This document shows positions 62,970-64,000 of a stretch of 64,000 nucleotides of DNA, one piece after another (the first letter of the stretch is position 1; each line of letters begins with the position of its first letter). Source of the stretch: Streptomyces taklimakanensis. Lineage in GTDB: Bacteria; Actinomycetota; Actinomycetes; Streptomycetales; Streptomycetaceae. Made by a program: the position numbers and the translations under genes. The stretch is from assembly GCF_009709575.1 (NCBI RefSeq), contig NZ_WIXO01000001.1:2482001-2546000 (forward strand). The letters are read 5' to 3'. The notes under the pieces were generated by a model. That model was not told the origin of the DNA. It worked only from the letters and a program-made list of their open reading frames with translations, and searched no databases.

Positions 62970-64000
62970 TCACCCGACGCGGCGGTGGGCCCTCGCACGC
63001 GATCGCTTCTCGACGTACATCCGCTGGTCGGCCGAGTGCAACACCTCTTCGGCCGTCATGCCGCACCCGGCCCAGCCGATGCCGAAGCTGGCGCCCACCC
63101 GGACCGCGCGGCCCCCCACCCGGATGGGGGGAATGATCGCGTTGCGCAGGCGTACGGCCAGGTCGGAGGCGTCTTCCCGGCCCAGTCCGTCGGCCAGTAC
63201 GACGAACTCGTCACCACCGAGGCGCGCGACGGTGTCATTGTCGCGAACGCCACTCGCCAGCCGGCGCGCCACCTCGATCAGCACCGCGTCCCCGCAGTGG
63301 TGACCGAAGCGGTCGTTGATCGACTTGAAACCGTCCAGGTCGCAGAAGAGGACCGCCAATCCCTTCTCCGAGGGACTGTCGCCCGACGGCGGAACGATGT
63401 GCACGTGGTGGTCGCACCCGCCGACCGGCTCCGGGAAGGCGTCCCCGAAGCCCGGGTCGAAGCCGGGGTCGAAACCGGGGCCGGGGCCGGGGGCGGCCGC
63501 CACGCCGGGCCCCATCTGCGCCGCGTCGGACAGGGGCGCCGGCTTGTCGCACAACCGGGCACTGAGCCGGGCGCGCAGCTCGGCGCTGTTGGGCAGACCG
63601 GTGAGGGCGTCGTGGCTGGCGCGGTGGGCGAGCTGGAGCTCGTGCCGCTTGCGTTCCTCGATGTCCTCGACGTGGGTGAGCAGCAGACGAGGGCCGTCGG
63701 TGGCGTCGGCCACCACGGAGTTGCGCAGGGACACCCAGACGTAGGAGCCGTCGCGCCGCCCCAGCCGCAGCTCGGCCCGGCCGCCCTCGGCGGAGGTGCG
63801 CATCAGGGTGGCCAGGTCCTCGGGATGGACGAGGTCGGAGAAGCAGTAGCGCCGCAGGGCCGACGCCGGGCGGTCCAGCAGCCTGCACAGCGCGTCGTTG
63901 GTGCGCACCAGCCGGCCGTTCTGGTCACCGTCCAGTTCGGTGATCGCCATGCCGCTGGGCGCGTACTCGAACGCCTGTCGGAAGCTCTCCTCGCTCGCGC
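62970..64000 (-). CDS. cdgB: PAS-GGDEF diguanylate cyclase, CdgB-like (5' end outside window)
   Basis: The visible C-terminal part of about 343 residues has a PAS/PAC domain (YAPSGMAITELDGDQNGRLVRTNDALCRLL, YVWVSLRNSVVADATDGPRLLLTHVEDI) and a GGDEF domain (HDALTGLPNSAELRARL, FCDLDGFKSINDRFGHHCGD, RLGGDEFVVLADGL). The active-site GGDEF is intact, so it should make cyclic di-GMP. A Gly/Phe/Asp/Pro repeat (GFDPGFDPGFGD) and a variable stretch interrupt the GGDEF domain between the first helix and the FCDLDGF strand. Position and architecture match S. coelicolor CdgB, which affects development. The N-terminus lies beyond the right edge. Confidence 0.85.
   Translation of the reverse strand, partial: ASEESFRQAFEYAPSGMAITELDGDQNGRLVRTNDALCRLLDRPASALRRYCFSDLVHPEDLATLMRTSAEGGRAELRLGRRDGSYVWVSLRNSVVADATDGPRLLLTHVEDIEERKRHELQLAHRASHDALTGLPNSAELRARLSARLCDKPAPLSDAAQMGPGVAAAPGPGPGFDPGFDPGFGDAFPEPVGGCDHHVHIVPPSGDSPSEKGLAVLFCDLDGFKSINDRFGHHCGDAVLIEVARRLASGVRDNDTVARLGGDEFVVLADGLGREDASDLAVRLRNAIIPPIRVGGRAVRVGASFGIGWAGCGMTAEEVLHSADQRMYVEKRSRARAHRRVG

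Overview
The window is high-GC actinobacterial chromosome and almost certainly Streptomyces: coding positions are strongly GC-biased, GTG and TTG starts are common, and the gene set (futalosine menaquinone genes, GroEL2 with CIRCE, a CdgB-type diguanylate cyclase, DUF3027, DUF3263, DUF4031, GpgS, DasR-type nagKA) is typical of the Streptomyces core. The gene order resembles the S. coelicolor region around cdgB, nagKA, thrC, scoF4, groEL2 and mqnBD. That comparison is from memory, not from a search.

Layout. 1-12.8 kb: a GHKL ATPase (cut by the window edge), DUF3027, an MFS transporter, a DUF2771 lipoprotein, mqnB-mqnD, a cold-shock-domain protein, a HAD phosphatase, and an iron-box-controlled siderophore ABC operon (two permeases, ATPase, binding lipoprotein). 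12.8-20.7 kb: a HAAS-type membrane protein, a helicase-associated protein, an XPB-type helicase, proline iminopeptidase and a GT87 mannosyltransferase. 20.7-28.0 kb: an accessory biosynthetic island. 28-42 kb: HelD, aldo/keto reductase, CutC, HD protein, DinB-like protein, MFS exporter, an RsbQ-RsbP stress-signalling pair, RpiR regulator with MurQ, and an AGCS symporter. 42-52 kb: groEL2 under two tandem CIRCE operators, a cold-shock gene, a SAM-I riboswitch driving thrC-cysO, then gpgS, otsA, otsB, DUF3263 and a SIS isomerase. 52.6-57 kb: a lower-GC type VII secretion-like locus (WXG/DUF6571). 57-64 kb: dre-controlled nagK-nagA, a PfkB kinase, a class II aldolase, a CBM35-like membrane protein and a PAS-GGDEF protein (cut by the window edge).

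The most notable system is the 20.7-26.2 kb island. It holds a stand-alone adenylation enzyme whose ten-residue code reads D-F-W-N-V-G-M-V-H-K (one change from the threonine code), a free carrier protein, a SyrB2-type nonheme iron halogenase with the diagnostic His-x-Ala, an AlaX-type tRNA-editing protein, an EamA exporter and a thioesterase. Together they predict production, release, export and self-protection for free 4-chlorothreonine. Both the adenylation gene and the divergent antiporter gene carry a TTA codon near their starts, which suggests bldA control.

Second in interest are the SAM riboswitch joined to thrC plus a sulfur-carrier protein ending in Gly-Gly-Cys, the DUF6571/WXG locus with an orphan copy of its own C-terminal tail, and the double CIRCE. 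Amino-sugar metabolism recurs across the window (murR/murQ, nagKA with a dre site, a SIS isomerase, PfkB kinase and class II aldolase).
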